Part shown: in pieces, positions 1 to 9,505 of the stretch
Numbering within the stretch: the first letter of the stretch is position 1
Layout: every line of letters begins with the position of its first letter
Assembly: GCA_041656175.1 (NCBI GenBank)
Contig: JBBAEA010000013.1
Location: forward strand, 1-36,909
From: JBBAEA01 sp041656175
GTDB lineage: Bacteria; Myxococcota_A; Bradymonadia; UBA4248
Reading direction: 5' to 3'
DNA length: 36,909 bases
Translations under genes and position numbers: made by a program
The notes under the pieces: generated by a model
What the model was told of the DNA's origin: nothing
The model's database searches: none
What the model saw: only the letters and a program-made list of their open reading frames with translations

Positions 1-21
1 ACCCAAAAAACTACATAAAAA

Positions 22-47
22 CCCCCCCCCCCCCCCCCGTGCAAAGC
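22..47. repeat. 17-C homopolymer followed by GTGCAAAGCT
   Basis: Seventeen consecutive C residues (22-38) are followed by GTGCAAAGCT, directly beside the comM stop. The same C6-GTGCAAAGCT string ends the hairpin at 25075-25130, so this is probably the edge of a similar element cut by the window boundary. Homopolymer length is error-prone in sequencing and may be unreliable. Confidence 0.6.
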
Positions 48-50
48 TTT

Positions 51-1607
51 CTATACTTTACAGACGTTGAGCTTTCTATCGAGCATGCGATACGACACGG
101 CTTCGGCGATGTGCTTAGCTTCCACGCGCTTGGGGTTGGAAGCCGGATCCATGTCGGCGATGCTGCGTGCAATTTTGAGTATACGATTATAGGCGCGTGC
201 GCTCATGCCGAGCACGTCGATGGCGCGGCGCATAAGTCGTGTGCCCTCGTTATCGAGCTTGCAAAATGCCCTTATTTCGTTAATTCCCATACGTGCGTTA
301 CAATTAATTGCGCTGTTTTTGAATCTCGCCTCTTGTAGGTCTCGACAGCGTTGGACACGCGCACGAATGTTCTCTGTGCTCTCTTCTATTTTCCCCTCAA
401 TGAGATCCTCAAAATCGACTTCGACGACGTCGATTTGTAGATCGATGCGATCCAGCAGCGGTCCCGAAATTCTAGCTTGATAGCGCCGAATTTCTTCACT
501 CGTACAACTACAACGTTTTCTCTTGCTGCCGAAGTTTCCGCATGGGCACGCGTTCATCGACGCAATCATGATGAACTGAGCGGGGTAGCAAACCGTTTGT
601 AAACGCCGTGTAATATTGATGTAGCCGTTCTCTAGGGGTTGACGCAAAACTTCTAGGACGTTTCGTTTAAATTCGGGAAGCTCATCGAGGAACAAAACGC
701 CGTTATGGGCTAAGGAGATTTCTCCAGGTTTTGGACTGGGTGAGCCGCCGCCCACGAGACCGATGTCCGAAATTGAATGGTGTGGGTCTCTAAAGGGGCG
801 GTGATCTATGAGTGATGCGCTACCGAGGTTTCCCGAAACACTGTAGAGCGCAGTGACTTCCAATGCTTCTTCGAAACTCATTCGGGGGAGTATGCCGCTA
901 AAACGTTGTGCTAGCATCGTTTTACCCGATCCTGGGGGACCCACAAATATAATGTTATGACCCCCGCTTGCAGCGACCTCAAGTGCACGTTTGGCTACGC
1001 GTTGTCCGCTAACCTGCGCCATATCAAGCCCTGCAGTTTGTGCACGAACGAACTGATGCTCTTGCGGTTTGTAGCTCTCTAGACATTCCGTTCGCAAGGC
1101 ATCGTACAGTTCGCGCAATGATTTTGGCGTAAAAATCTGCATCCCTTCTACAAGCGCTGCTTCTTGAGCGTTGGCCTCGGGCAGAATAATTTTTTTTAAG
1201 CCCGCCGCTTTTGCTGCAATACACAACGGTAAAGCACCAGGTATAGGACGAATCTCTCCAGATAAGGCGAGTTCGCCCAGAATCATTGAGTTTGCGAGAA
1301 TCTTTTCTACGTATGGGCTCATAAATTTGGAGTCGGCGCCAAGCACAGCTATCGCGATGGGTAGATCAAAAGCAGATCCATCCTTACGTATGTCGGCAGG
1401 TGCCAAGTTTAGCGTGATACAGTTATACGGAAAATCAAGCCCAGACTCCGAGAAAGCAGCGCGAACTCGCATTTTAGACTCACGTACAGCACCCTCAGCT
1501 AGCCCTACTGTGTGGAAATTTGTCATTCCGTAGGCTATGTGTGCTTCGATGTGTACACAAAAGCCATCCACCCCGTTTAAGGCTCCACTGATTACTTTGC
1601 CAATCAT
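51..1607 (-). CDS. comM: YifB/ComM family Mg-chelatase-like AAA+ ATPase
   Basis: The family consists of hexameric AAA+ helicase-type ATPases; ComM promotes branch migration when incoming DNA integrates during natural transformation. Visible are the N-terminal ChlI-like domain, Walker A GPPGSGKT at about residues 222-229, Walker B GVLFLDELPEF near residue 305, a cysteine-rich insert NACPCGNFG...CSC typical of YifB, and a C-terminal Mg-chelatase subunit domain ending at RMLDRKLNV. I start at ATG 1607 because AGGAGC lies eight bases upstream and the protein then begins MIGKVISGALNGV, as family members do; 24 further upstream codons are lysine-rich and look non-coding. Length is 518 residues, normal for the family. 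It stands alone, divergent from the secretion genes. Its presence alone does not prove competence. Confidence 0.95.
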   Translation of the reverse strand: MIGKVISGALNGVDGFCVHIEAHIAYGMTNFHTVGLAEGAVRESKMRVRAAFSESGLDFPYNCITLNLAPADIRKDGSAFDLPIAIAVLGADSKFMSPYVEKILANSMILGELALSGEIRPIPGALPLCIAAKAAGLKKIILPEANAQEAALVEGMQIFTPKSLRELYDALRTECLESYKPQEHQFVRAQTAGLDMAQVSGQRVAKRALEVAASGGHNIIFVGPPGSGKTMLAQRFSGILPRMSFEEALEVTALYSVSGNLGSASLIDHRPFRDPHHSISDIGLVGGGSPSPKPGEISLAHNGVLFLDELPEFKRNVLEVLRQPLENGYINITRRLQTVCYPAQFIMIASMNACPCGNFGSKRKRCSCTSEEIRRYQARISGPLLDRIDLQIDVVEVDFEDLIEGKIEESTENIRARVQRCRDLQEARFKNSAINCNARMGINEIRAFCKLDNEGTRLMRRAIDVLGMSARAYNRILKIARSIADMDPASNPKRVEAKHIAEAVSYRMLDRKLNVCKV

Positions 1608-2036
1608 GATAAAAGCTCCTATTTTCTTCTTATTTTTTCTTATTTTCTTTTTTTCTAGAACTAGGCTCAAAATGGCCATGAAAAGCGTATTTTTTCATAG
1701 ATAGTTGAAGCAAAAAAACTGATGCTCTAGCACTGCTGTTATTAGGCAATATACACTTTTATTTCGTTTTGTTCGCAAAAAGTTGATTTTTAGTGGAACA
1801 CTTCTGTTATTTTGTATTTTTCTTATTTTTTGGAGTTCACGAACTTTTAGGCTAAAGCTCGATGTGCGGGGGGGGGTAGGCAAAGATCACCGAGTAAAAT
1901 TTGCAGCAATCGCATTTTGTGCGATGGATGAGCGTATAGCGAATACATCGCACAAAATTTTGCGATTGCTGTCGAATTTTACGAGGAAGCTTTGCCGAGG
2001 GGGGAGCTCCCCCCACCAAGAAGAGTTGGGCGATGA
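1608..2036. promoter_or_regulatory. Divergent intergenic region, comM / gsp cluster
   Basis: About 430 bases separate comM and the first secretion gene. The comM-proximal part (1608-1866) is AT-rich and should contain both promoters, but I could not fix a convincing -35/-10 pair. The gsp-proximal part is filled by the hairpin element at 1868-2016. Confidence 0.4.
1868..2016 (+). repeat. Modular hairpin element, long form (copy A1)
   Basis: It starts with a nine-G tract and GTAG and ends in the perfect G6-AGCT-C6 hairpin followed by AC. Between them are three stacked stems. P1 is GGCAAAG (1879-1885) with CTTTGCC (1990-1996). P2 is a stem of more than 30 bases, 1894-1926 with 1946-1982. The apical stem-loop carries a GTATA loop. 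P1 and P2 differ in sequence from the copies at 13637, 17743 and 29259, but the loops between stems are shared. It ends about 20 bases before the first gsp-cluster start codon. Confidence 0.8.
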
Positions 2037-2840
2037 ATGATGAAAGTTGGCGAAATGTTTGCGAAAGTGATTAAAAAGCGCTACTTAGCAACAGCGTTTT
2101 GCTTTCTGGACGTGGTGGTGAATTTGAAAAAAGTAATTATTTCGTTATTGATAATCGTGGCGCTGGGGGGCTTAGCGATGTATTTTTTGGCTGCCAGCGA
2201 GCCGGATGAGGCGCGTGAGATCGAGGGGGAGGTGGCGCGCAAGGCGGCTAAAGTGGAGCTTGAGAGAGCGCAAAGTCGCGTAAAAAGGGCTGCGGAGCTC
2301 AAAATGGAGCAAGTCGACAAGCGTGATAAGTGGGACGATCGTCAATTGTTTTTGGAGTCCTTAGAAAAGGGTTATATTCCAACGCAGGAGACGGGCGAGT
2401 TGGGGAGTTCGCACGGGGCGCTGACGCCGGATTCTGGTATGGTGTATGCGGAGTCGAAGTATGAGCGTTTAGCGGATTCGCCGCTTTTGCGCTTCACCGA
2501 TGAGATGATTTGGCGTGATGGTGATGAGTTTGTGGTCAAGCGCGATGCGATGCATGACCAGGCTTTGCACATTCAGGAGGCGTCGATAGCGTTGTCGGTT
2601 TCGGCGCGTATTGAGTGGGGACAACTAAAAGGTTATCGTTTAGTGGAGGTGCCTGAGGGAACGCTTTTTTCAAAGTTAGGAATAGTCTCGGGCGATGTAG
2701 TATTGAGTATAAATGGAGGCAAGCCTGACATGGAGGTGATGGCGCTGAAGTTTGTGGATATGGTAGCGCGTCGTGGGGCGAGTACGGTGGAGATCGAGCA
2801 TTTAGGTGAGGTTCGCGAGATAAGGATTAGGGCGGAGTAG
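2037..2840 (+). CDS. GspC-like bitopic inner-membrane protein with C-terminal PDZ domain
   Basis: A 267-residue protein with one N-terminal membrane anchor (KVIISLLIIVALGGLAMYFL, about residues 32-51), a charged helical stretch rich in Arg, Glu and Lys, and a C-terminal PDZ-like domain (about 195-267, GYRLVEVPEGTLFSKLGI.SGDVVLSING). The PDZ half matches that of the next gene, and three bases separate the two genes, so this is likely a second, divergent GspC-type subunit linking the inner-membrane platform to the secretin. The homology-region domain of true GspC is not evident. The start is uncertain: ATG 2037 has a weak ribosome site close to the repeat end; GTG 2118 would give MNLKKVIISLL, a more typical signal anchor. 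Assigning it to type II secretion rests on position and the PDZ domain. Confidence 0.7.
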   Translation: MMKVGEMFAKVIKKRYLATAFCFLDVVVNLKKVIISLLIIVALGGLAMYFLAASEPDEAREIEGEVARKAAKVELERAQSRVKRAAELKMEQVDKRDKWDDRQLFLESLEKGYIPTQETGELGSSHGALTPDSGMVYAESKYERLADSPLLRFTDEMIWRDGDEFVVKRDAMHDQALHIQEASIALSVSARIEWGQLKGYRLVEVPEGTLFSKLGIVSGDVVLSINGGKPDMEVMALKFVDMVARRGASTVEIEHLGEVREIRIRAE

Positions 2841-2843
2841 CGG

Positions 2844-3842
2844 ATGAATTCAAGAATTCGCATAGCAGTGGCGCTTGTGGCGTTTGTTTTGTTGGTGGGT
2901 GCGTCGTACTTCATCGCAAAGGGAGTGTCTGCTTTTATTTCGCAAAAGCTTGTGGCGCTAACACCGTATGAAGTTAGTGCTTTGCCCGCGACTGCGCCTA
3001 CAGATTTTGACGCTTACGAGGATAAAACGCTGCTGCTTTACAATCGCAATCTTTTTAACCAGAAGGGCGGTATGGAGGATGAGCCTCCGCAAGAGCCAGA
3101 GCCAGTGGTCGAGCATGAGGAGGCGCCAGTCGAGGCGCTGGGAGGGGATAGGCCGATTTTAACGAGCCTTAAGATCAAACTTTTGGGGACGCAAGTGGCG
3201 AGTGATGCGCGCTATTCTTTGGCAATGATTGGGCTTCTTGATGAGCCGATAGCGCAGCCTTTGGTTTTGGGGGTTGGCGGTGAGGTTTTGAATGAGGCCG
3301 TCGTTGTGGGGATTGTGCGCAATAAGGTATATTTTCGTCGCCACTCGCATGGGAATCGTATAGAGTACATAGACATTGATACGACGGCTGAGGATGTTGC
3401 GGCTGCCGCCGCTTCTGCTCCCCCTCCTACGCCTGCGAAGGTCGCAAAGCCTGAGGGCGAGCCAGCCAAAGCGATTGTGGACGCGAGTGTAATCAAGCGC
3501 GTAGGGCCTGATACCTACGCGATTCCGCGTGCAACGGCAGAGGAAGTGCGCCGAAATCCCAAGGTTTTGCAAGACCCAAAATTTGGGGCAATCCCCAAAC
3601 TTCAACCCGTTTACAAAAAGGGTGCTATAAGTGGGTACAGGTTGCTGGATGTGGCGCCTGATTCGATTTACTCGCAGCTTGGCATACGCTCTGGCGATAC
3701 GTTACTTGATATTAACGGCCAGCAGCTAGATAACCCGCAAAAAGCCATGTCGTTTTTTGACCAGCTGCAACCTGGGCAAGATGTAGGAATTAAGATCAAT
3801 CGCAACGGTCAAGAAAGGACGCTGACCTATAAGTTGAATTGA
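2844..3842 (+). CDS. gspC: Type II secretion system protein C (GspC)
   Basis: GspC spans the inner membrane and its periplasmic homology region docks on the N0 domain of the secretin GspD. The 332-residue product has an anchor at about residues 6-28, the LYNRNLFNQKG segment that precedes the homology region, a homology-region domain (about 106-170, LTSLKIKLLGTQVASDARYS...YFRRHS), an Ala/Pro linker and a C-terminal PDZ domain (about 255-332, GYRLLDVAPDSIYSQLGIRSGDTLLDINGQ). The start ATG 2844 has GCGGAG six bases upstream, overlapping the end of the preceding gene. It belongs to a tight operon with gspD 18 bases downstream. Confidence 0.92.
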   Translation: MNSRIRIAVALVAFVLLVGASYFIAKGVSAFISQKLVALTPYEVSALPATAPTDFDAYEDKTLLLYNRNLFNQKGGMEDEPPQEPEPVVEHEEAPVEALGGDRPILTSLKIKLLGTQVASDARYSLAMIGLLDEPIAQPLVLGVGGEVLNEAVVVGIVRNKVYFRRHSHGNRIEYIDIDTTAEDVAAAAASAPPPTPAKVAKPEGEPAKAIVDASVIKRVGPDTYAIPRATAEEVRRNPKVLQDPKFGAIPKLQPVYKKGAISGYRLLDVAPDSIYSQLGIRSGDTLLDINGQQLDNPQKAMSFFDQLQPGQDVGIKINRNGQERTLTYKLN

Positions 3843-3860
3843 AGGATTTAGGTATAAGAT

Positions 3861-6410
3861 ATGAGCGTAGAGATGCGCAAATCTAGCTTTGGATTGGCGA
3901 AGCGACTTGGCCAGCTAACCGGGGCGTGTTTTTTACAGGTGCTAGTTTTGCTTTTTGCGACTTGGGGCGCGTCTAGTGCTTTGGCTCAAAGTCCGGATCA
4001 AGCAGAGCTCGGTCCCGATGGGCGTGAATCACGTCCTGGTGTTGTAAAACGGGATGCCCCACGCGATACTGCGCCGCCCGTTCAGGAAGAGCCGGGTACC
4101 ACTGTGCCGAGCGCAGCTGCAGGGCAGGGCGCTGTGGAGAGTGGTGTTATTTTTGGTGAAGAATATCAGTTTGAGCCCAACTTTAACGCTGATTATGCGG
4201 CGCGACCCACGCCGAGTAACGTGAAAGTTACGCTTGATTTTCGCGATGCGGATCTGAGTGATGTCGTTAAGTTGATGAGTGCGCAAACGGGTCGAAATTT
4301 CATCGTTGCTGATACGCTTAAAAGCGGCAAGAAGATTACGATAATTAGCCCAAACCCAGTGAGCGCTGCGGAAGCCTATCAAGCTTTTTTGTCTGCACTA
4401 CAGATGAATGGTTTAACTGTCGTTCGTAGTGGTAAGTTCTACAAAATCGTTGATGTGAATGCGGGTATCAAAGAGCCGATTTCGCCTACATGGGACGGGC
4501 AAAATATTGACAGGAACGACGCTTTGGTTACGCACATCATCTCTTTGGAGTTTTTGGAAGTTAGCCAAGTAAAACCTGTACTTGATCAGCTCAAAACGCC
4601 AAATGGCCTTATCGTCGATTATCCTGCATCCAACACGCTGATTATCACCGATACGGGTAATTCGGTAAACCGCATGATAAGCTTTATTAAGCGCATCGAC
4701 AACGGAAGTTCTGATGGGGAGAGGCTGTGGGTTTACCCCGTGCAGTATGCTGAAGCCGCGGAACTGGAGCGTTTGCTGCAATCGGTATTTCAGGTTGGTG
4801 GTACAGCGCGTCAGCAACCGCAGGGTGCGAGCGCACAAAATACGGGTGAAGATGTTAAGATTTCCCAAATCGTCGCGGATCAGCGTACGAACAAACTTAT
4901 TATTGTAGCCAATGAGCGAAGTTACGAAAAAGTAAAGCGTCTTTTGCTGCATCTGGATGTTGAGATTCCCGATTCTGGGCGCATTAATGTGGTACACCTG
5001 CAAAACTCTGAAGCACTGGAAATATCGTCCGTCTTGACCGAGCTACTACAGCGCATGCAGCAGGGTACATCTCAGCGTAGTGGTGGTGCAAACCAGAGTG
5101 GTGGGCAGCTGCTACAAGGCGATGTATCGGTGGTAGCGAATGCATCGACCAACGATCTTATTGTTGTAGCTAGTCCACGCGATTTTTTGTCGGTTAAATC
5201 CGTGATCAAAGAGCTGGATCGTCCGCGTCGCCAAGTTTTTGTCGAAGCGGTTATCATGGAGGTTAGTTTGGAGCGCTCTCGCGAACTCGGTGTTGCGATG
5301 CACGGTGGTAATACCTTTGCAACGGACGAGGGGGATGGGTACTATGCGGGGCGTACGGAGTTGAACAAGTTACAAAGTCTTTCACCTGCGGCAATGTTTT
5401 TGGGTGCTGGTTCGACGCCAGGTTTCTTAGCTGCCCTTGCAGGGCCTACGCTTGATATTGCGGGGATCAAAATTCCATCGATGGGCGTGGTGCTACAGGC
5501 GTTGCAAACGAACACGGATACTAACGTTTTATCGACACCCACCATACTTACGCTTGATAACCAAGAAGCCGAAATCAGCGTAGGTGAGCGCATCCCCTAC
5601 ATCACGAATACGGGTTCGAACTACTCGGGTTTGCTCAACAGCAGCGCCCTTGCGGGGAATCCCGAAATTGCGGGCATAGGCAATCTCTTGGGCGGTATGG
5701 GGTATGGCACGCAGATCGAGCGAATAGACGTTGCGCTTACTTTGCGCATTAAGCCGCAAATCAATGAAGGCGGTAGTGTTCGTCTCGACATAGATGAGGA
5801 AATCGAGGAGGTAAAACCTGGGGGCTCGGATCTAGGTGGCCCTACTACGCGTATGCGTAATATGCGTACGGTAGTTGTTGTTCCTGATCAGCAAACCGTC
5901 GTTCTTGGCGGCCTGGTGCGCGACTCCGAGTCGCAGTCTGTCTCTAAGGTTCCTTTACTGGGCGATATTCCCGTGCTTGGCTACCTCTTTAGATCGACGG
6001 CAACCACTATACAAAAGCAGAACCTTCTTCTTATGCTCACGCCCTATATCATCGAGAGTAACGTGGATCTGGAAAAGATCCGCATTCGCAAGCAAAAGGA
6101 ACGCGACGAGTTTCTCGAGTACTTTGGGCGGCGTGATCTCAATTATGTGCGTAGCGTGAACTATGATAAAAAACACGGGATACTTGAGGAGATTCGCCAA
6201 GTTATTGATGCGCAAGAAAACGAGCTTAGCGCCATACGAGAAGCTCAAAACGTGATGCGCATCACTACAGAAGATGAAGGGATCGAGTTACCCGCAGGTT
6301 TCTCTGACGGATACGGCGGCAGCGGCTCTAGCGCGGGGAGGACTCGCCAAGGCAGCACTGCTCCCGCCCGATTGCCCAATAGACCAGCGAGACAAAGAGA
6401 TAGAAGGTAG
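3861..6410 (+). CDS. gspD: Type II secretion system secretin GspD
   Basis: Forms the outer-membrane secretin channel. The 849-residue protein has a signal peptide ending near residue 43 (GASSALA), an N0 domain (about 119-197, VTLDFRDADLSDVVKLM), N1-N3 ring domains (repeats of the type VYPVQYAEAAELERLLQ and VVHLQNSEALEISSVL), and a secretin domain starting near RQVFVEAVIMEVSLERSRELG. The signature VPDQQTVVLGGLVRD is followed by VPLLGDIPVLGYLF (about 671-708). The tail after residue 810 is Gly/Ser/Arg-rich and ends in QRDRR. A Ser/Gly-rich insert lies in N3 (QQGTSQRSGGANQSGGQ), common in GspD. No lipobox is present. Eighty bases separate it from gspE, the largest gap inside the cluster. Confidence 0.97.
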   Translation: MSVEMRKSSFGLAKRLGQLTGACFLQVLVLLFATWGASSALAQSPDQAELGPDGRESRPGVVKRDAPRDTAPPVQEEPGTTVPSAAAGQGAVESGVIFGEEYQFEPNFNADYAARPTPSNVKVTLDFRDADLSDVVKLMSAQTGRNFIVADTLKSGKKITIISPNPVSAAEAYQAFLSALQMNGLTVVRSGKFYKIVDVNAGIKEPISPTWDGQNIDRNDALVTHIISLEFLEVSQVKPVLDQLKTPNGLIVDYPASNTLIITDTGNSVNRMISFIKRIDNGSSDGERLWVYPVQYAEAAELERLLQSVFQVGGTARQQPQGASAQNTGEDVKISQIVADQRTNKLIIVANERSYEKVKRLLLHLDVEIPDSGRINVVHLQNSEALEISSVLTELLQRMQQGTSQRSGGANQSGGQLLQGDVSVVANASTNDLIVVASPRDFLSVKSVIKELDRPRRQVFVEAVIMEVSLERSRELGVAMHGGNTFATDEGDGYYAGRTELNKLQSLSPAAMFLGAGSTPGFLAALAGPTLDIAGIKIPSMGVVLQALQTNTDTNVLSTPTILTLDNQEAEISVGERIPYITNTGSNYSGLLNSSALAGNPEIAGIGNLLGGMGYGTQIERIDVALTLRIKPQINEGGSVRLDIDEEIEEVKPGGSDLGGPTTRMRNMRTVVVVPDQQTVVLGGLVRDSESQSVSKVPLLGDIPVLGYLFRSTATTIQKQNLLLMLTPYIIESNVDLEKIRIRKQKERDEFLEYFGRRDLNYVRSVNYDKKHGILEEIRQVIDAQENELSAIREAQNVMRITTEDEGIELPAGFSDGYGGSGSSAGRTRQGSTAPARLPNRPARQRDRR

Positions 6411-6490
6411 AGCTTTTTTGCTTGCACTTTAGAGTACGGAGCAAAATTTGTAGCTGCGAAGTACGAAAACACAGCTAATATGGAGTAAAG

Positions 6491-8218
6491 ATGTTTCGAC
6501 GAAAAGCCCTAGGCGAAATACTCGTTGAGCAGGGCAGACTGAGTCAGCAGCAACTCACCGATGCTTTGGCGGATCAGGCTCTAGCCGAAGAAAAAACGCG
6601 TATAGGTGAGATCTTAGTCGCTAAAAAGTTGGTAGCTGAGTTGGACGTACTCCGCGCGCTTGGTCTCCAGTTTGGTTACGAGGTTTGGGAGAACTTCGAT
6701 GTTGAAGACGTCGACTTAAGCCTGTCCAAGGATTTGAGTTACCCCATCGCGATGCAGCAGCTTGTGATGCCACTTAAGCGTGTGGGCGCGTTGGTGTTAA
6801 CGGCGAGTTCGGATCCTCTTAATATTGATGCGCTGGATCATGTGCGCGTGATGACGGGAGCAGAGCCCGTCCCCATACTCGGCACTAAAACGGCAGTGCG
6901 CGCTGTTATTACGGGTATTTTCGATAAACGCGGTGATCTCACCAATATTGTAGATGACCTTGATTCCCAAAAAGCGGCTAGCGGCGATGAAGATGATGCG
7001 GAGAGGATTGAGGATATTCTCAACCGCGCTGCCAGCGACGATGAAGGTCCGATAATCCAACTTATCAACACGATTTTTCAGCAAGCAGTGCGTGAGCGAG
7101 CAAGCGATATACACATCGAAGCGGCGGAAACCGCGGTTATTGTGCGTTTTCGCGTAGATGGCGTGCTCAAAGAGGTTGTGCGCGCACAAAAGCGCTTCCA
7201 CTCCTCCATCGTCGTGCGCGTCAAAATCATGAGCAACCTTAATATCGCCGAGAAGCGCTTGCCCCAGGATGGTCGCATACGCTTTAAGATAGCAGGGCGA
7301 AATATTGACGTTCGTGTTGCCACGGCGCCCGCGTCGCATGGCGAGCGTATCACGATGCGTTTGCTCGATCAGCAAGCGATTTTGCTCGATCTTGTCGATT
7401 TGGGCTTTTCGGAGCGGCACTATAAAGTTATTACGCATGCGATTACGCAGCCACACGGCATTGTTTTGGTGACGGGACCCACGGGTTCGGGTAAAACAAC
7501 GACGCTCTACGCATGCTTAAACCGCATCAACACTCCCGATAAAAATATTTTAACCGTCGAGGATCCGGTCGAGTACCAGCTTGCGGGTATATCGCAGATG
7601 CAGGTTAACCCCAAGATCGACTTGAGTTTTGCTAGCGGTTTGCGCTCCTACCTTCGACACGATCCCGACATCATCATGGTGGGTGAGATACGCGACGCCG
7701 AAACGGCCGAAATCGCGATACAAGCGGCACTAACCGGTCACTTAGTCTTCTCGACCCTACACACCAACGACGCAGCTGGCGCCTTTACGCGACTCATCGA
7801 CATGGGCATTGAGCCCTTCTTGGTGAGTTCCAGCCTCTCGCTATCGATGGCACAGCGCCTTATACGGCGGCTTTGTCCGCAGTGCAAAGAAGCGTATAGA
7901 CCAGCGCCCGAGGAACTCGAAGAGATCGGGATAAGCCAGGATCGCTTAGAGGCAGCAGGCGGCATTATCTACAAGTCAAAAGGTTGTAAGGACTGCAACA
8001 TGTCTGGTTACGCAGGCCGTACGGCTATCTACGAAATGATGGTTATTAACGATAATATTCGCAGGCTCGTGATGAAGCGCGCAGACGCTTCTATGATCAA
8101 GCGCGAGGCCGAAAACTTCGGTATGACTAGCCTACGCGAAGACGGGATCGTCAAAGTTTTAACCGGAATGTCAAGTATCCCCGAAGTTTTGCGCGTAACT
8201 CAGGATGCCGAGGAATAG
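6491..8218 (+). CDS. gspE: Type II secretion system ATPase GspE
   Basis: Cytoplasmic hexameric ATPase that powers pseudopilus assembly. The 575-residue protein has N1E/N2E-type N-terminal domains (about 1-160, FRRKALGEILVEQGRLSQQQL), the DIHIEA and RFRVDG N2 motifs, Walker A GPTGSGKT at 329-336, an Asp box, Walker B region DPDIIMVGEIRDAETAEIA, the His box STLHTNDA, and a four-cysteine zinc site (C462, C465, C499, C502). The zinc site is typical of GspE and PilB rather than PilT. ATG 6491 is preceded by GGAGTAAAG. gspF follows after nine bases, indicating one transcript. Confidence 0.97.
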   Translation: MFRRKALGEILVEQGRLSQQQLTDALADQALAEEKTRIGEILVAKKLVAELDVLRALGLQFGYEVWENFDVEDVDLSLSKDLSYPIAMQQLVMPLKRVGALVLTASSDPLNIDALDHVRVMTGAEPVPILGTKTAVRAVITGIFDKRGDLTNIVDDLDSQKAASGDEDDAERIEDILNRAASDDEGPIIQLINTIFQQAVRERASDIHIEAAETAVIVRFRVDGVLKEVVRAQKRFHSSIVVRVKIMSNLNIAEKRLPQDGRIRFKIAGRNIDVRVATAPASHGERITMRLLDQQAILLDLVDLGFSERHYKVITHAITQPHGIVLVTGPTGSGKTTTLYACLNRINTPDKNILTVEDPVEYQLAGISQMQVNPKIDLSFASGLRSYLRHDPDIIMVGEIRDAETAEIAIQAALTGHLVFSTLHTNDAAGAFTRLIDMGIEPFLVSSSLSLSMAQRLIRRLCPQCKEAYRPAPEELEEIGISQDRLEAAGGIIYKSKGCKDCNMSGYAGRTAIYEMMVINDNIRRLVMKRADASMIKREAENFGMTSLREDGIVKVLTGMSSIPEVLRVTQDAEE

Positions 8219-8227
8219 CGAGGAAGT

Positions 8228-9463
8228 ATGCCACTCTATGAGTATAAAGGGCTCAATAACGCAGGTAAACAAGTCAAAGGCCTAAAAGACGCAGCTAATA
8301 GAGCTGCGCTCAAAGATAGTTTGCTTAAACAAGGTATTTACCTCAGCGAGGCGAGTGAAAAGTCTCAGGCTTCCAAAGCGGGCTCGGACTCTCCGCTCAA
8401 GGCGCTCTCTAAGATCCAAGTGGGGCAAGGGATCACAAAGCAGGATGTTAAGGATTTTACCACGCAGTTTGCTACGCTACAAAAAGCCGCCATTCCGCTT
8501 GTAGAGTGCTTAAACGCCTTGTCGGACCAAGCCGAGAAGGAGAGTTTTAGAACCGTACTCGTTAATATTAAGCAAAAGGTCAGCGAGGGCTCAAGCCTTG
8601 GTAACGCCATGGCCGATTATCCAAAAGTTTTTGACACCCTCTACGTAAGTATGATCCGCGCCGGAGAGTCCAGTGGCGCTCTAGACATCGTACTTATTCG
8701 CTTAGCCGATTTTCTCGACTCACAACTACGCCTTCGCTCCAAAATCATCGGTGCCATGGTCTATCCTATTATTATGATAGTCATTGGTATCGGACTCATG
8801 ATGCTGCTTTTTATCTTCGTTATACCGCGGGTAACCAAACTTTTTGAACAACAGCGAAAGCCTCTACCAGGCATTACCAAGATGCTGCTTGTTACCGCCG
8901 ATTTTGTTTCCTCCTTTTGGTGGCTGATAATACTCGTGTTTGTTGCGGGAGCCTATCTTTTTCGTCGCTGGAAATCGACGCCAAAGGGGCGCTTCAAGTG
9001 GGATACGTTTAAACTCAAGCTCCCCTTGCTTGGCTCCGTCGTTCGCATGGTTGCCCTCTCTCGATTTGCCAAAACGCTTGCCACGCTACTCAGCTCTGGC
9101 GTTCCCTTGTTAAAGGCGCTTGACATCGTCAAAAGTATACTTGGTAACGCCGTTCTTGCAAAAGTCGTCGAACAAGCACACGATAATATCCGCGAGGGCG
9201 AAAGTATCGCAGCGCCGCTTAAACGTTCGGGAGAATTCCCGCCGCTGATGACGCACATGATTTCGGTAGGGGAGCGCGCTGGGCGTCTTGAGGAGATGCT
9301 CGATAGTGTGGCAGAGAACTACGAAGGACAAATTAACGTTCGCGTCGAAGCAATGACAGCGATGCTCGAACCTCTTATGATAGTTGTGATGGGGGGAACT
9401 ATTGGTTTTGTTGTTTTCGCCATATTGCTGCCAATAATGCAGTTAAGTGACGGATTTGGTTAG
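8228..9463 (+). CDS. gspF: Type II secretion system inner-membrane platform protein GspF
   Basis: A polytopic platform protein of 411 residues, the usual length. It shows the family start MPLYEYKGLNNAGKQVKG, two homologous T2SSF four-helix domains (about 80-200 and 280-400, each followed by hydrophobic segments) and three membrane spans (MVYPIIMIVIGIGLMMLLFIF, WWLIILVFVAGAYLF, and a C-terminal IVVMGGTIGFVVFAILLP). The conserved GESSGALDIVL and GERAGRLEEML motifs are present in the two halves. ATG 8228 has AGGA upstream. It lies between gspE and gspG. Confidence 0.96.
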   Translation: MPLYEYKGLNNAGKQVKGLKDAANRAALKDSLLKQGIYLSEASEKSQASKAGSDSPLKALSKIQVGQGITKQDVKDFTTQFATLQKAAIPLVECLNALSDQAEKESFRTVLVNIKQKVSEGSSLGNAMADYPKVFDTLYVSMIRAGESSGALDIVLIRLADFLDSQLRLRSKIIGAMVYPIIMIVIGIGLMMLLFIFVIPRVTKLFEQQRKPLPGITKMLLVTADFVSSFWWLIILVFVAGAYLFRRWKSTPKGRFKWDTFKLKLPLLGSVVRMVALSRFAKTLATLLSSGVPLLKALDIVKSILGNAVLAKVVEQAHDNIREGESIAAPLKRSGEFPPLMTHMISVGERAGRLEEMLDSVAENYEGQINVRVEAMTAMLEPLMIVVMGGTIGFVVFAILLPIMQLSDGFG

Positions 9464-9505
9464 ACAATATTTTGTAAGCAATTAAGTTTATCTTAGGAGA
9501 AGATT

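Noticed and set aside
39..9331. Numerous open frames of 60-220 codons on the strand opposite comM and the gsp genes
   Set aside because: All lie inside well-supported genes, lack ribosome sites and domain signals, and reflect codon bias.
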